The notes: generated by a model not told the origin, from the sequence alone. Positions 17,073-24,932 are shown, counted from the first letter of the stretch. The stretch is 26,320 bases of DNA from an uncultured Clostridia bacterium (GCA_934778125.1 CAKVOF010000017.1:1-26320); one strand, 5' to 3'. Numbers and translations are program-made.

Positions 17073-17543
17073 TTATTTATGATAAGTTATATTATTAATT
17101 ATTGTTGTGGCACGATAAATTTGCTCTAAAAGCACCACCCTCATTAATTGATGTGGGAATGTGAACTTAGAAAAACTTAATAAATAATTTGCTTTACTTT
17201 TCATAAGGTCACTTAATCCAAAACTGCCACCAATAACAAAAGTTATTGTGAAACTATCTTGGGAAATTAGGTGCAATTTTTTTGCAAATTGTTCACTTGT
17301 GATTGAGTTTCCAAGCACATCTAAAACAACAACATATCCCTTACAATACTTTTCAACTTTTAAACTTTCTTTAACTTTAACTTTCGCAATATCAGCATCA
17401 GAATAATTTTTAGGGAGTTTTTCTTCTTCCACTTCTATTATCTCCACAGTGTGATACTTTTTTAATCTTTTTAAGTACTCATCACAAGCATTATTCCAAT
17501 ACTTTTCTTTTAAATTTCCAACACAAACAATATTTATTTTCAA
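17073..17543 (-). CDS. rlmH: 23S rRNA pseudouridine-1915 N3-methyltransferase RlmH
   Basis: RlmH is a SPOUT methyltransferase that methylates pseudouridine 1915 in helix 69 of 23S rRNA on assembled 70S ribosomes. The protein starts KINIVCVGNLKEKYW, has the SAM-knot glycine region FVIGGSFGLS, and ends with LLEQIYRATTIINNITYHK, the family's diagnostic tail. I place the start at TTG (17541-17543), not the upstream in-frame ATG at 17556-17558. GGGGAG (17551-17556) lies 7 nt before the TTG, the TTG gives the normal N-terminus and 156-residue length, and it overlaps the upstream stop as TTGA. The walJ-htrA-rlmH neighbourhood is conserved in Bacillota, here with two CPBP genes inserted. Confidence 0.95.
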   Translation of the reverse strand: MKINIVCVGNLKEKYWNNACDEYLKRLKKYHTVEIIEVEEEKLPKNYSDADIAKVKVKESLKVEKYCKGYVVVLDVLGNSITSEQFAKKLHLISQDSFTITFVIGGSFGLSDLMKSKANYLLSFSKFTFPHQLMRVVLLEQIYRATTIINNITYHK

Positions 17544-18676
17544 TATATCACTCCCCATAAAAATGTAAAAAATGTTACTAAAGAGCCCAGCACAGAACTT
17601 CCAATTAAAAATGTTTTATCCTTTAACGTTGGATTATATATATTCGGTTGCTTGGGCATAACAACTTCAATTGGATTTTTCATATTTTCAAAATCAAGGT
17701 TCAGCGTGGTTGTGGATTCAACAATGTTTTTTACTGCTGTTTGACTTTTTAATGATATTGGTGAATTTTGAACTTGAACGCTATCACTTGAATAAACCTC
17801 ATTAATCGCTTTTTCAACTTTTCGTAAAATAGTTAGTTTATATAGTAAAAAGATTAAGTATGTTAATAAAATAAATATTAACGATAGTGCGATAAACACA
17901 ATTAGGAAGGTAAATATAAGGCTTGTTGAACTAAAGAAATTATTTAAAACATTATAGAAATCTCCACCAAACCATTTATTTGCTGTTGCATATTCTAAAT
18001 AAACACCAATTGCATTGTTTGTGAAATGAACAATTACTGCCGGCCAAATATTTTTAGCAACAACTGAAATTAAACCCATTAGAATTCCAACTATAAACGC
18101 ATAGAAAAATTGATTAATATTAAAGTGCATAAATCCAAACATAAGAGAACTTAGAATAATTGCTTTACCAAATCCCATATGTTTTGTTCCTTGAAGCAAT
18201 ATTCCTCTATGTAAAAATTCTTCGCATAGCGCTGGTAGAAGTGCTGTTATAACTAAATCAATTATAAAATTAGCAATTGAATATGTTTTTGTTGATACTC
18301 CACTGCTTGATTCATAACCAAAGAAATGAATTATTACATTAAAAAACGTTGATGAAGCAATATTAATTAAAAACGCTATTATTCCAATTGCAAAGCAAAT
18401 TAAAATCGCCCTTTTATTTAATTTGTAATAGTTGCAGGTATTAAAGACGTTTTTAGGTTTAACCTTCATTAAATTGCAATATAAAAGCATTGGCAACAAA
18501 AACATTATTCCAACTTGAATTATCAACCCAACAAAAATATCATCAAATACTTCATCACCAAAACGCAACAATCCATTGCTATAAGCAATTCTCACAGCAA
18601 GAAAACATAACATACATATGAAGTAAATCATATATGTTTTAAATATTGATTTATTTTTACTCTCTTTAACAAACAT
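17540..18676 (-). CDS. CPBP-family glutamic-type intramembrane protease, copy 1
   Basis: CPBP (CAAX protease and bacteriocin-processing, Abi) proteins are multi-pass membrane proteases; bacterial roles include bacteriocin processing or immunity and membrane-protein turnover. The 378-residue protein has about eight hydrophobic helices and the family motifs: EExxxR in CEEFLHRG (E152, E153, R157), FGFMHFN (H184) and the final HFTNNAIG (H217, N221). A non-conserved cytosolic segment (about 290-350) precedes a last helix. It begins 3 bp after the neighbouring CPBP gene and its stop overlaps the rlmH start. All catalytic residues are present. The partner or substrate cannot be told from sequence. 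Confidence 0.88.
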   Translation of the reverse strand: MFVKESKNKSIFKTYMIYFICMLCFLAVRIAYSNGLLRFGDEVFDDIFVGLIIQVGIMFLLPMLLYCNLMKVKPKNVFNTCNYYKLNKRAILICFAIGIIAFLINIASSTFFNVIIHFFGYESSSGVSTKTYSIANFIIDLVITALLPALCEEFLHRGILLQGTKHMGFGKAIILSSLMFGFMHFNINQFFYAFIVGILMGLISVVAKNIWPAVIVHFTNNAIGVYLEYATANKWFGGDFYNVLNNFFSSTSLIFTFLIVFIALSLIFILLTYLIFLLYKLTILRKVEKAINEVYSSDSVQVQNSPISLKSQTAVKNIVESTTTLNLDFENMKNPIEVVMPKQPNIYNPTLKDKTFLIGSSVLGSLVTFFTFLWGVIY

Positions 18677-18679
18677 TTT

Positions 18680-19810
18680 CTACGCTCCAAAACTCATCAC
18701 TGTTCCAACAATCCAAATAACCACTGCAATCACTACCCCACCAAAAAACATAAGTTTTTCATATGTATTTGATTTTGTTATAAGCCCTGAAAACCCAAAT
18801 TTAATTTCTTTATTTGATTCCTCTTTTTTATTATAGCACTTATTAAAATAAAATCCAATACCCAATAGCAATCCAACAAGCCCAATAAATAGCAAAATTT
18901 GAGAAATTATATACCAAACACTTGAAAAATCACCGCCAACTAAGAAAATACTTTCTGGATTGATGTAGTCCACAATAAGAATAGTGGCATTATTAACAAA
19001 GTGCATAATCATTGAGAGCAAGATATTGCTCGTTTTATAAACAACAAAACCGAATATTAAACCTAAAAATAGTTGATAAAATGTTTGGGCAATAGAACCA
19101 TGCATAAACATAAATAAAACTGCAGATGTTATTATAGCAACATATGGTTTAAATCTACTTAGTAAACCTTTTAAAACAACTCCACGATAAACTATTTCTT
19201 CGAATATTGCAGGAAGCAAGGCCATACTAAATATACTCGCCAAAAGCTTCCAAATATTATCTCTTTTAAAAACAAGTGCAGATTCTTTCATTCCTAACGA
19301 CGAAAAAATGTGTTCAATGCTATTAAACAATCCGCTTCCCATAAAAAACACAATAAGAGGAATTATAATAACAATAATCCAACTGATTGAAGTAGTTTTT
19401 TGTTGTGACTTTAAACTTTCAAATATTTTAATTTTGTTGTTTTTATGAAATATAAATATAACACACATTAAAACTAAGGGTGAGATTAAAGTTAATAAGT
19501 ATGCCACAAGTTGGTGGCTAGCTAGGTACTCACTATAAACAAAGCCTTTAGAATTAATCATCACTGTTACAATATACATTATTATAAACACTAAGAGATT
19601 TTTCACAACAATGTCATATAAAAACATTTTTGATGCATCTTCAAACGTGTAAGCTTTTAAATTTGTATTTGTAATTTTTGCTTTAACCAATTTATCCGCT
19701 TCTTGAGTTTTATCCTCCACGATCAAATCATTTTGATTTTGCGTGCTTGATTCATTAATATTATTGTTATTTGTTTGTCTTTCTATTTTTGTGTTATTTC
19801 TTTTAGCCAT
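18680..19810 (-). CDS. CPBP-family glutamic-type intramembrane protease, copy 2
   Basis: Second CPBP protease, first gene of the pair. The 376-residue protein has an asparagine- and charge-rich cytosolic N-terminus (1-65), then about eight hydrophobic helices. The full motif set is present: FEEIVYRG (E204, E205, R209), FMFMHGS (H237) and HFVNNAT (H270, N274). It ends with a lone C-terminal helix after a lysine/glutamate stretch, like copy 1, so the two are probably an old tandem duplication. AAAGGA lies 6 nt before the ATG. Its predicted leader, about 170 nt from the promoter at 19990-20018, carries the perfect cloverleaf of inverted repeats (19863-19943). Confidence 0.88.
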   Translation of the reverse strand: MAKRNNTKIERQTNNNNINESSTQNQNDLIVEDKTQEADKLVKAKITNTNLKAYTFEDASKMFLYDIVVKNLLVFIIMYIVTVMINSKGFVYSEYLASHQLVAYLLTLISPLVLMCVIFIFHKNNKIKIFESLKSQQKTTSISWIIVIIIPLIVFFMGSGLFNSIEHIFSSLGMKESALVFKRDNIWKLLASIFSMALLPAIFEEIVYRGVVLKGLLSRFKPYVAIITSAVLFMFMHGSIAQTFYQLFLGLIFGFVVYKTSNILLSMIMHFVNNATILIVDYINPESIFLVGGDFSSVWYIISQILLFIGLVGLLLGIGFYFNKCYNKKEESNKEIKFGFSGLITKSNTYEKLMFFGGVVIAVVIWIVGTVMSFGA

Positions 19811-19862
19811 TATAGTTCCTTTAAATTTAATCGGTTAATTGTGTGCTCAAAAAGTTATTGCT

Positions 19863-19943
19863 GGGGTAAGTTTAAAGCGTTCCGCTTTAAATGCACATTT
19901 TTAATGTGCGTTCGTGCAAATGCATTTGCACGAAACTTACCCC
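19863..19943. repeat. Perfect four-way cloverleaf of inverted repeats
   Basis: An 11-bp outer stem (GGGGTAAGTTT, 19863-19873, with AAACTTACCCC, 19933-19943) encloses three perfect hairpins. Hairpin 1 is AAAGCG/CGCTTT (19874-19879 with 19883-19888, loop TTC). Hairpin 2 is GCACATT/AATGTGC (19893-19899 with 19903-19909, loop TTT). Hairpin 3 is CGTGCAAA/TTTGCACG (19913-19920 with 19925-19932, loop TGCA), itself part of a perfect 20-bp palindrome. All 32 pairs are Watson-Crick. The shape is nearly the same on both strands and no T-run follows, so it is not an ordinary terminator, and it lacks tRNA features. It lies in the leader of the CPBP gene pair. It could be a mobile or REP-like element, or a structured RNA leader. 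Confidence 0.85.
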
Positions 19944-19989
19944 TACCTCACACCATATTCACACAAGCATATAATATATTTATTAAATT

Positions 19990-20018
19990 ATTATATAGTA
20001 TAATGAATAAAATTTCAA
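19990..20018 (-). promoter_or_regulatory. Sigma-A promoter for the tandem CPBP genes
   Basis: Minus strand: -35 TTGAAA (20013-20018), exact 17-bp spacer, perfect -10 TATAAT (19990-19995). The transcript would start near 19984 and run through the cloverleaf before reaching the CPBP start at 19810. It lies after the terminator of the HtrA-like gene, so it starts a new unit. The remainder of the 313-bp gap (19811-19862 and 20019-20075) is AT-rich with nothing else I can recognise. Confidence 0.65.
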
Positions 20019-20075
20019 TCAATAATTTAAAATTAACAATTAAACTACAAATTGAACTAAACTATAACTTGGAAT

Positions 20076-20111
20076 AAAAAAAGTCTATAAATCATTCAAT
20101 GATTTATAGGC
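20076..20111 (-). terminator. Rho-independent terminator after the HtrA-like gene
   Basis: An 11-bp perfect stem (CTATAAATCAT, 20085-20095, with ATGATTTATAG, 20099-20109), extended by a T-G and a G-C pair, has a 3-nt loop. On the minus strand it runs into seven T residues (20076-20082). It starts 12 bp after the stop codon. The plus-strand side has a weaker T-rich stretch. Confidence 0.85.
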
Positions 20112-20123
20112 TCATATTTTTAT

Positions 20124-21209
20124 TTAAGCTACATTTCTTTGATTCATTAAATCAATATTATTAGATATGTTGTTAACGGGGTGCTTTTCCAAAGTTACAT
20201 CTCCAACATAAGTTTTCCCATCGTGAATATAAGTTATTTGAATAGTACTTCCTTTTTCGTGTTTAAATAGTTCATTTCTTAAATCTAAAATATTGGTTAT
20301 ATTAACATCATTTAATTTAGTTATAACATCTCCACTTTTAACTCCGATAGTTTCAAGTGGGCTACCATTTGCAATGTCAACAACAAACACGCCTGATTTT
20401 AGTGTTGTGTATTGATAATAATTTGCGATTTCGGCATCATAACCAAATAATCCAATATAAGGCGTTTCATAAGAATCAATTTTCACATAACTATTTAAAA
20501 GCGACATAAAGCTTTTTGTTGGAATTGCAAATCCAATTCCTTCACCGCTTGTTATCTTTAATGTGTTTATTCCAACAACTTCGCCTTTAGAATTTACTAA
20601 AGGTCCTCCACTGTTGCCAGGGTTTAAACTTGCATCGTGCTGAATTAAATTTTGCATATACACATCACCACTTGAACTTGACACCTTTAAAGTTCTATTT
20701 AATGCACTAACTATACCTTTAGTGAAAGAGTGTTTTAATAGCAAACTAATTGGAGTCCCAACAGCCAAAACATCTTGACCAACCATTAAATTATCGGTGA
20801 GCCCTAATGGAAGATATGGTAAATTTTGTGATGCTTTTAAAATTGATATATCTAAACTTGCATCAGAAAAAATTTGAGTTGCAGAAATAGTTTTTCCATT
20901 AAATAAATATAAAGTGATATTACTTGGATTTGCGATAACATGAGCGTTAGTTATAACATATCCACCACTCGCAACACAAACACCCGAGCCAACATTCTCA
21001 CCATTAGAATCTATACTAGAAATCCCAACAATAGCGGGTGAAATTTGTTCCGCCAAGACTTCAAATGATGAGTTTTCACTACTTATGGTTATTAACCTTT
21101 CATTCATATCAATATGAGTTTCATTTTCTTTTATCAAGTTGCAAGAGGAAAGAAATGTTGTTGATACAAGCATAATTGCAACACATATAATAGTTATTAC
21201 TTTTTTCAT
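20124..21209 (-). CDS. HtrA/DegP-type serine protease lipoprotein with PDZ domain
   Basis: Predicted extracytoplasmic quality-control protease. The 361-residue protein has a trypsin-like domain with the full triad: H90 in TNAHV, D120 in SLDISIL and S200 in GNSGGPL. One PDZ domain (about 250-345, with GVKSGDVITKLNDVNI) follows. The N-terminus is a signal peptide ending in a lipobox-like LSSC (C23), so the protein looks lipid-anchored, whereas B. subtilis HtrA-type proteins are held by an N-terminal transmembrane helix. The ATG has an AAGGAG site 7 nt upstream. It lies directly after walJ, the classic walJ-htrC neighbourhood, and has its own terminator. Protease identity is certain; lipid anchoring is inferred. 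Confidence 0.93.
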   Translation of the reverse strand: MKKVITIICVAIMLVSTTFLSSCNLIKENETHIDMNERLITISSENSSFEVLAEQISPAIVGISSIDSNGENVGSGVCVASGGYVITNAHVIANPSNITLYLFNGKTISATQIFSDASLDISILKASQNLPYLPLGLTDNLMVGQDVLAVGTPISLLLKHSFTKGIVSALNRTLKVSSSSGDVYMQNLIQHDASLNPGNSGGPLVNSKGEVVGINTLKITSGEGIGFAIPTKSFMSLLNSYVKIDSYETPYIGLFGYDAEIANYYQYTTLKSGVFVVDIANGSPLETIGVKSGDVITKLNDVNITNILDLRNELFKHEKGSTIQITYIHDGKTYVGDVTLEKHPVNNISNNIDLMNQRNVA

Positions 21210-21265
21210 AAAAAACTCCTTGAATATAGTGTGTGCAAAAAAGCTTATTTTATTTAAGTTTATGA

Positions 21266-21301
21266 AAAAATAACAAACAGTTTATACCATTTGTTATTTT
21301 T
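21266..21301 (-). terminator. Weak AT-rich terminator candidate after walJ
   Basis: A perfect 12-bp inverted repeat (AAAAATAACAAA, 21266-21277, with TTTGTTATTTTT, 21290-21301) has a 12-nt loop and T-runs on both strands. It lies 24 bp after the walJ stop. Only one G-C pair is present, so the stem is weak and read-through into the HtrA-like gene is likely. Confidence 0.45.
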
Positions 21302-21325
21302 CTCTTTATAAATTTCTACTAATAT

Positions 21326-22117
21326 TTATTTCAAATAAAAGATTGGCCCTATAGAATGTGCTTTTGCAATATCAATCTTAATGTTTATGTTTGGCTCAAT
21401 GCCATTTGCAATTAAATAATTACAAACAGTGCCATAACATAATTCTGGAGTGTTATTTTCTTCGCTTAAATGCGCCAATACAACTTGAGTAACATTATTC
21501 ATTGCTAACTCACAGATAACTTTTGCCGTGGTTATATTGCTAAGGTGCCCATATTTACTTAAAATTCTTTGCTTTAGCATAACACTATATTTAGGATTAT
21601 TAAGCAACATTTTTTCATCGTGATTTGCTTCAATTATAACAAGTTTAGAATTAAATAAATTCCCAACTATACTTTCATCTATCCTTCCAAGGTCCGTTAC
21701 TATGCTCATTTTCTTATCATTTAAAAACACATTAAATCCAACGCAACATGGCACATCGTGTGGGACTTTAAACGCTTGAATTTTAAAATCATTTATCGTG
21801 AATGGAATGTCTGAAAATTGAATTACATTATCAGGATTTATTTTTCCTAATTTTGTTATTAAGCTTTCATACGCATCAATATGGCAATATATTTTAGCTC
21901 CAAATTTTCTTGAAAATGCCCCCGCACATTTTATGTGGTCACTATGTTCGTGAGTAATTAAAATTGCAGACACTTGGTGCGGATCAACTTTAAGTTTTTC
22001 AAGCTTTGAAAGCATATCAGTTAATGTGATTCCAGCATCAATTAAAAATATTGTTTGATTAGAATATATAAGCGTGCTATTGCCTTTAGATGAACTTGCA
22101 AGTGGAACAACTCTCAT
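21326..22117 (-). CDS. walJ: WalJ (YycJ) family metallo-beta-lactamase-fold protein
   Basis: WalJ/YycJ/VicX proteins are small metallo-hydrolases encoded next to the WalKR cell-wall two-component system; nuclease-type activity has been proposed. The 263-residue protein has the family start PLASSSKGNS (5-14), the metal motif THEHSDH (55-61: H56, H58, D60, H61) and later ligand regions PHDVPC, TDLGRI and NHDE. A good AGAAGG site precedes the ATG. No walR or walK is seen in the window; upstream lie a peptidase and a cation exchanger. Its position before the HtrA-like gene supports the WalJ name over a generic beta-lactamase-fold enzyme. Confidence 0.9.
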   Translation of the reverse strand: MRVVPLASSSKGNSTLIYSNQTIFLIDAGITLTDMLSKLEKLKVDPHQVSAILITHEHSDHIKCAGAFSRKFGAKIYCHIDAYESLITKLGKINPDNVIQFSDIPFTINDFKIQAFKVPHDVPCCVGFNVFLNDKKMSIVTDLGRIDESIVGNLFNSKLVIIEANHDEKMLLNNPKYSVMLKQRILSKYGHLSNITTAKVICELAMNNVTQVVLAHLSEENNTPELCYGTVCNYLIANGIEPNINIKIDIAKAHSIGPIFYLK

Positions 22118-22143
22118 AATTTACCTTCTTTTGTGAACGCTTT

Positions 22144-22172
22144 ATTTTAGCAAATATAATTAAAATATGCAA
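22144..22172 (-). promoter_or_regulatory. Sigma-A promoter for walJ
   Basis: Minus strand: -35 TTGCAT (22167-22172), 17-bp spacer, extended -10 TGCTAAAAT (TAAAAT at 22144-22149). It fills the 60-bp gap between the peptidase stop and the walJ ATG, giving a leader of about 20 nt. Confidence 0.6.
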
Positions 22173-22177
22173 CAAAA

Positions 22178-23665
22178 TCAATCAACCCTTAGAATTGAAA
22201 TCTTCCCATCGATCCAACTATCGAAAATACCTTTTAAGTCTTTTCCACTGGCTTTTTCAAATGCTTCTAGCAATTTATCTGGATTTGATATTTCAAACGC
22301 ATTGTTACTATAATAAACTTTTAGCCCGTTAAAAAATGCGTTATCGCCAATTAACTCTCTAATATTGTCAAAAAATAGCATTCCTTTAACATAAGTTATA
22401 TAAGTATATTCAGGCTCAGTATCAAATTCATCTAACCTTCTATTCATTGTTGTGTTAACATCACCCAAAACTTTAGTATATAAATCAACAAATAATGAGT
22501 AGTTATTAGTTGATGCTTTTATTAGGTCTTTGGCACTAACCCCATAAGATTCATTATTTTCATAGAAAAGTAATGTGCTATACTCTGTTAACCCTTCATC
22601 AAGCCAAGAATTTTTGAACTCATTATTTCCAACAACTCCATACCACCATTGGTGAGCTATTTCGTGAATTATAACATTTGTGTAGTCTTTTGGCTCTTCC
22701 ACATCAGAACTAATATAAACTAGGTTTGGAAACTCCATTCCGCCATGAACAAAATCAGCCTTAACAACGCTTAATGTTTTATATGGATACTTACCAAACA
22801 ATTTATTGAATGTTTCTATACTTTTCATAGATGTTTTTAGATTGTTTTCATAATTTTCATCATTATAGTAATAATACTTAACCTCAACTCCATCAATGGT
22901 TCCACTCACTACTTCAAACTTATCACTTAAAACAAAAGCGAAATCTCTAACTACTTTTGCTTGCACATTATAAGTTGTTTTACTATTAGCATTATTTTTA
23001 TTTATTATCTCGCCACTATTAGCTAAAATTAAATTCTCATCTGCAGTAATTTGTACATTATAATTTGCAACATCACTATAGAATGGATCTCCATTTGAAT
23101 GATAGCCATCTAACACAAACTCACCCTCTTCAATCATTGCCATTATAGGATAAAAGTTTCCAAAATTAATTGTTTGATCTGTGTAACCAAATCTATGTTT
23201 TATATTAGGCATTGTAATTTTTGCATCTATCTCAATTTCCACTTTATTACCTTTCTTAAGTTCACTATTAACTTTAAGAAAGTCTTTGTCATCTCCAAAA
23301 TATTCAATTTCTAATTCTTTTCCATTAACTTTTAAGTTTTTAATTTCAATTCCACCATAACTTTTACCATTTGGATAAGCCCTAGATTCATTTAAAATTC
23401 CAACTGGTTTATTCTTAACACCTTCGCTAAAAGCATTTGGATATAGGTGCAAATATAATGCTTCAAGATCAACTCCACTAGCATTTTTATATGTAAGTTT
23501 TTCATTTAAACTTGCAGTTTTATCTTCATTATTATATTCAATTTTAATATCATAAGTATTCAAATTTTTGCTAATTTTATTCAACTTTGAATTTGCCCCA
23601 CAACTCCCCAAAACAAAGCAAAACACAAGCAAAGCTAAGCACGCTATCTTACAAAATTTTTTCAT
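22178..23665 (-). CDS. M1-family zinc metallopeptidase lipoprotein
   Basis: Predicted surface aminopeptidase of the gluzincin class. The 495-residue protein has a signal peptide with lipobox LGSC (C22), an N-terminal beta domain (about 35-240), GGMEFPNLV (308-316, the exopeptidase GxMEN motif in a GMEF form), the zinc motif HEIAHQWW (H334, E335, H338) and the third ligand in WLDEGLTEY (E357). A helical tail follows, and the long C-terminal domain of larger M1 enzymes is absent. I start at the second of two close ATGs (23663-23665): AAGGAG lies exactly 6 nt upstream of it but abuts the first ATG (23669-23671). Lipid anchoring is inferred; peptidase chemistry is clear. Confidence 0.9.
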   Translation of the reverse strand: MKKFCKIACLALLVFCFVLGSCGANSKLNKISKNLNTYDIKIEYNNEDKTASLNEKLTYKNASGVDLEALYLHLYPNAFSEGVKNKPVGILNESRAYPNGKSYGGIEIKNLKVNGKELEIEYFGDDKDFLKVNSELKKGNKVEIEIDAKITMPNIKHRFGYTDQTINFGNFYPIMAMIEEGEFVLDGYHSNGDPFYSDVANYNVQITADENLILANSGEIINKNNANSKTTYNVQAKVVRDFAFVLSDKFEVVSGTIDGVEVKYYYYNDENYENNLKTSMKSIETFNKLFGKYPYKTLSVVKADFVHGGMEFPNLVYISSDVEEPKDYTNVIIHEIAHQWWYGVVGNNEFKNSWLDEGLTEYSTLLFYENNESYGVSAKDLIKASTNNYSLFVDLYTKVLGDVNTTMNRRLDEFDTEPEYTYITYVKGMLFFDNIRELIGDNAFFNGLKVYYSNNAFEISNPDKLLEAFEKASGKDLKGIFDSWIDGKISILRVD

Positions 23666-23712
23666 AAACATCTCCTTATTATTCTAAACACAAAATATGA
23701 CAATAACTAAAA

Positions 23713-24693
23713 TTAAAGCCCCTTAAATACTGTTGCATAGTAAATAACTCCAAGAATAAGAAGTAGTATACCCTGATATCTTTTTGTTACATTATGTTTC
23801 CTTATTGGCAAATACAATAAAAGTAGTGAAATTGCACAAATTGGAAGAGCAAAGAATGTTATATTTTTATCAAAACTTAAGTATCCTCCATTCATAACAC
23901 TAGTTGCCCCAACAAGCAATGTGCAACTTAAAACATTAGCCCCTATTATATTTCCAACAGCAATACTTGTTGCCTTTTTTCTAATAGCCGAAATTGCAGT
24001 TACAAGCTCAGGCAAACTTGTTCCAATAGCTACTAATGTTACGCCAACGATGTGGTGTGATATTCCAATCTCACCTGCTAATTTTAAACAACCAGAAATT
24101 AGAACTTTTGCACCTACCAAAACAAGTGCTGAACCGATAATTAATTTAATCAACGCTTTAAACGCATCTTTCTTCGAAAAGTTTAATTTTTCTGTTGATA
24201 CTCTGCTATATAATAATCTAACACTATCAACACTAACTCTTTTCTTTGCATCAAGGAAATTTGAAAATAAATAGTAACCACACATTATCAACAGAACAAT
24301 GCCATAGAAAATATTCATACAATTAAAACTTCCAATAACAAAAAGCAAACTCAAACAAACAAATAAAAATATAAAATTTTTCTTAGAATTTTTTGCATCA
24401 ATTTCCTGCGGAAGAAAAGCAATACACAAACCAATAATGAAAGTTAAATTAAAAACCATACTTCCTATTGCATTTCCCATTGCTAAAGAATCTGCATTTT
24501 CAATAGAACTAAAAATTGTTACTGATAACTCTGGCAGTGTTGTGGCTAAGCTTACAACTGTTGCACCAATCATTACTTCTGGAATTTTTGTAATTCTACT
24601 TAATATAATCGCATTATTAACCAGAAAATTTCCGCTAAAGATGATTATCACTAAGCCAATTAATATACTTAAGCAAATTTTTAATAAATCCAT
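23713..24693 (-). CDS. CaCA-family sodium(or cation)/calcium antiporter (YrbG-like)
   Basis: Integral membrane cation/calcium exchanger. The 326-residue protein has two inverted alpha-repeats: GATVVSLATTLPE (43-55, E55) with GNAIGS (73-78), and GVTLVAIGTSLPE (217-229, E229) with GNIIGAN (247-253). These supply the paired acidic ion-binding sites. About ten hydrophobic helices are visible, and the cytosolic loop (about 147-175) is short, as in YrbG-type prokaryotic members. AAAGGACA precedes the ATG. It begins the minus-strand run and is divergent from the dehydrogenase gene. The ion pair is inferred from the family. Confidence 0.92.
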   Translation of the reverse strand: MDLLKICLSILIGLVIIIFSGNFLVNNAIILSRITKIPEVMIGATVVSLATTLPELSVTIFSSIENADSLAMGNAIGSMVFNLTFIIGLCIAFLPQEIDAKNSKKNFIFLFVCLSLLFVIGSFNCMNIFYGIVLLIMCGYYLFSNFLDAKKRVSVDSVRLLYSRVSTEKLNFSKKDAFKALIKLIIGSALVLVGAKVLISGCLKLAGEIGISHHIVGVTLVAIGTSLPELVTAISAIRKKATSIAVGNIIGANVLSCTLLVGATSVMNGGYLSFDKNITFFALPICAISLLLLYLPIRKHNVTKRYQGILLLILGVIYYATVFKGL

Positions 24694-24857
24694 AACTTGT
24701 CCTTTTCAAAATATATATGTTTTAAAATCTGCTTAAATTCGTTAAACTTATATTTTTTAAAAATTCATTCAGCGATTTCAAAAATAAGTTTTATAGAAAA
24801 TGATTTTTACAAAACATTGCTAGGGTTCACTTCATTTCGATAAATTCTTTAAATCGT

Positions 24858-24887
24858 TTGTTTTATTTTGAAATGCTGATATATAAT
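24858..24887 (+). promoter_or_regulatory. Probable promoter for the short-chain dehydrogenase
   Basis: -35 TTGTTT (24858-24863), 18-bp spacer, perfect -10 TATAAT (24882-24887), about 45 bp before the ATG. It is the clearest promoter in the 239-bp divergent gap; I found no confident promoter for the opposite gene. Confidence 0.45.
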
Positions 24888-24932
24888 AAATTTAGTGCAA
24901 ATATGAAGTTAAACAAATTAAGAGAGTGAATT

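Noticed and set aside
19863..19943. A tRNA gene, because of the cloverleaf shape
   Set aside because: There is no 7-nt anticodon loop, no T-loop or D-loop consensus, no variable arm spacing and no CCA end; the loops are only 3-4 nt.
19863..19943. Ordinary rho-independent terminator
   Set aside because: Neither strand has a T-run after the outer stem, and a clear terminator for the preceding gene already lies at 20076-20111.
19775..20077. Plus-strand 100-residue reading frame across the cloverleaf
   Set aside because: It starts inside the opposite-strand CPBP gene, covers palindromic DNA, has low-complexity composition and no matching ribosome site.
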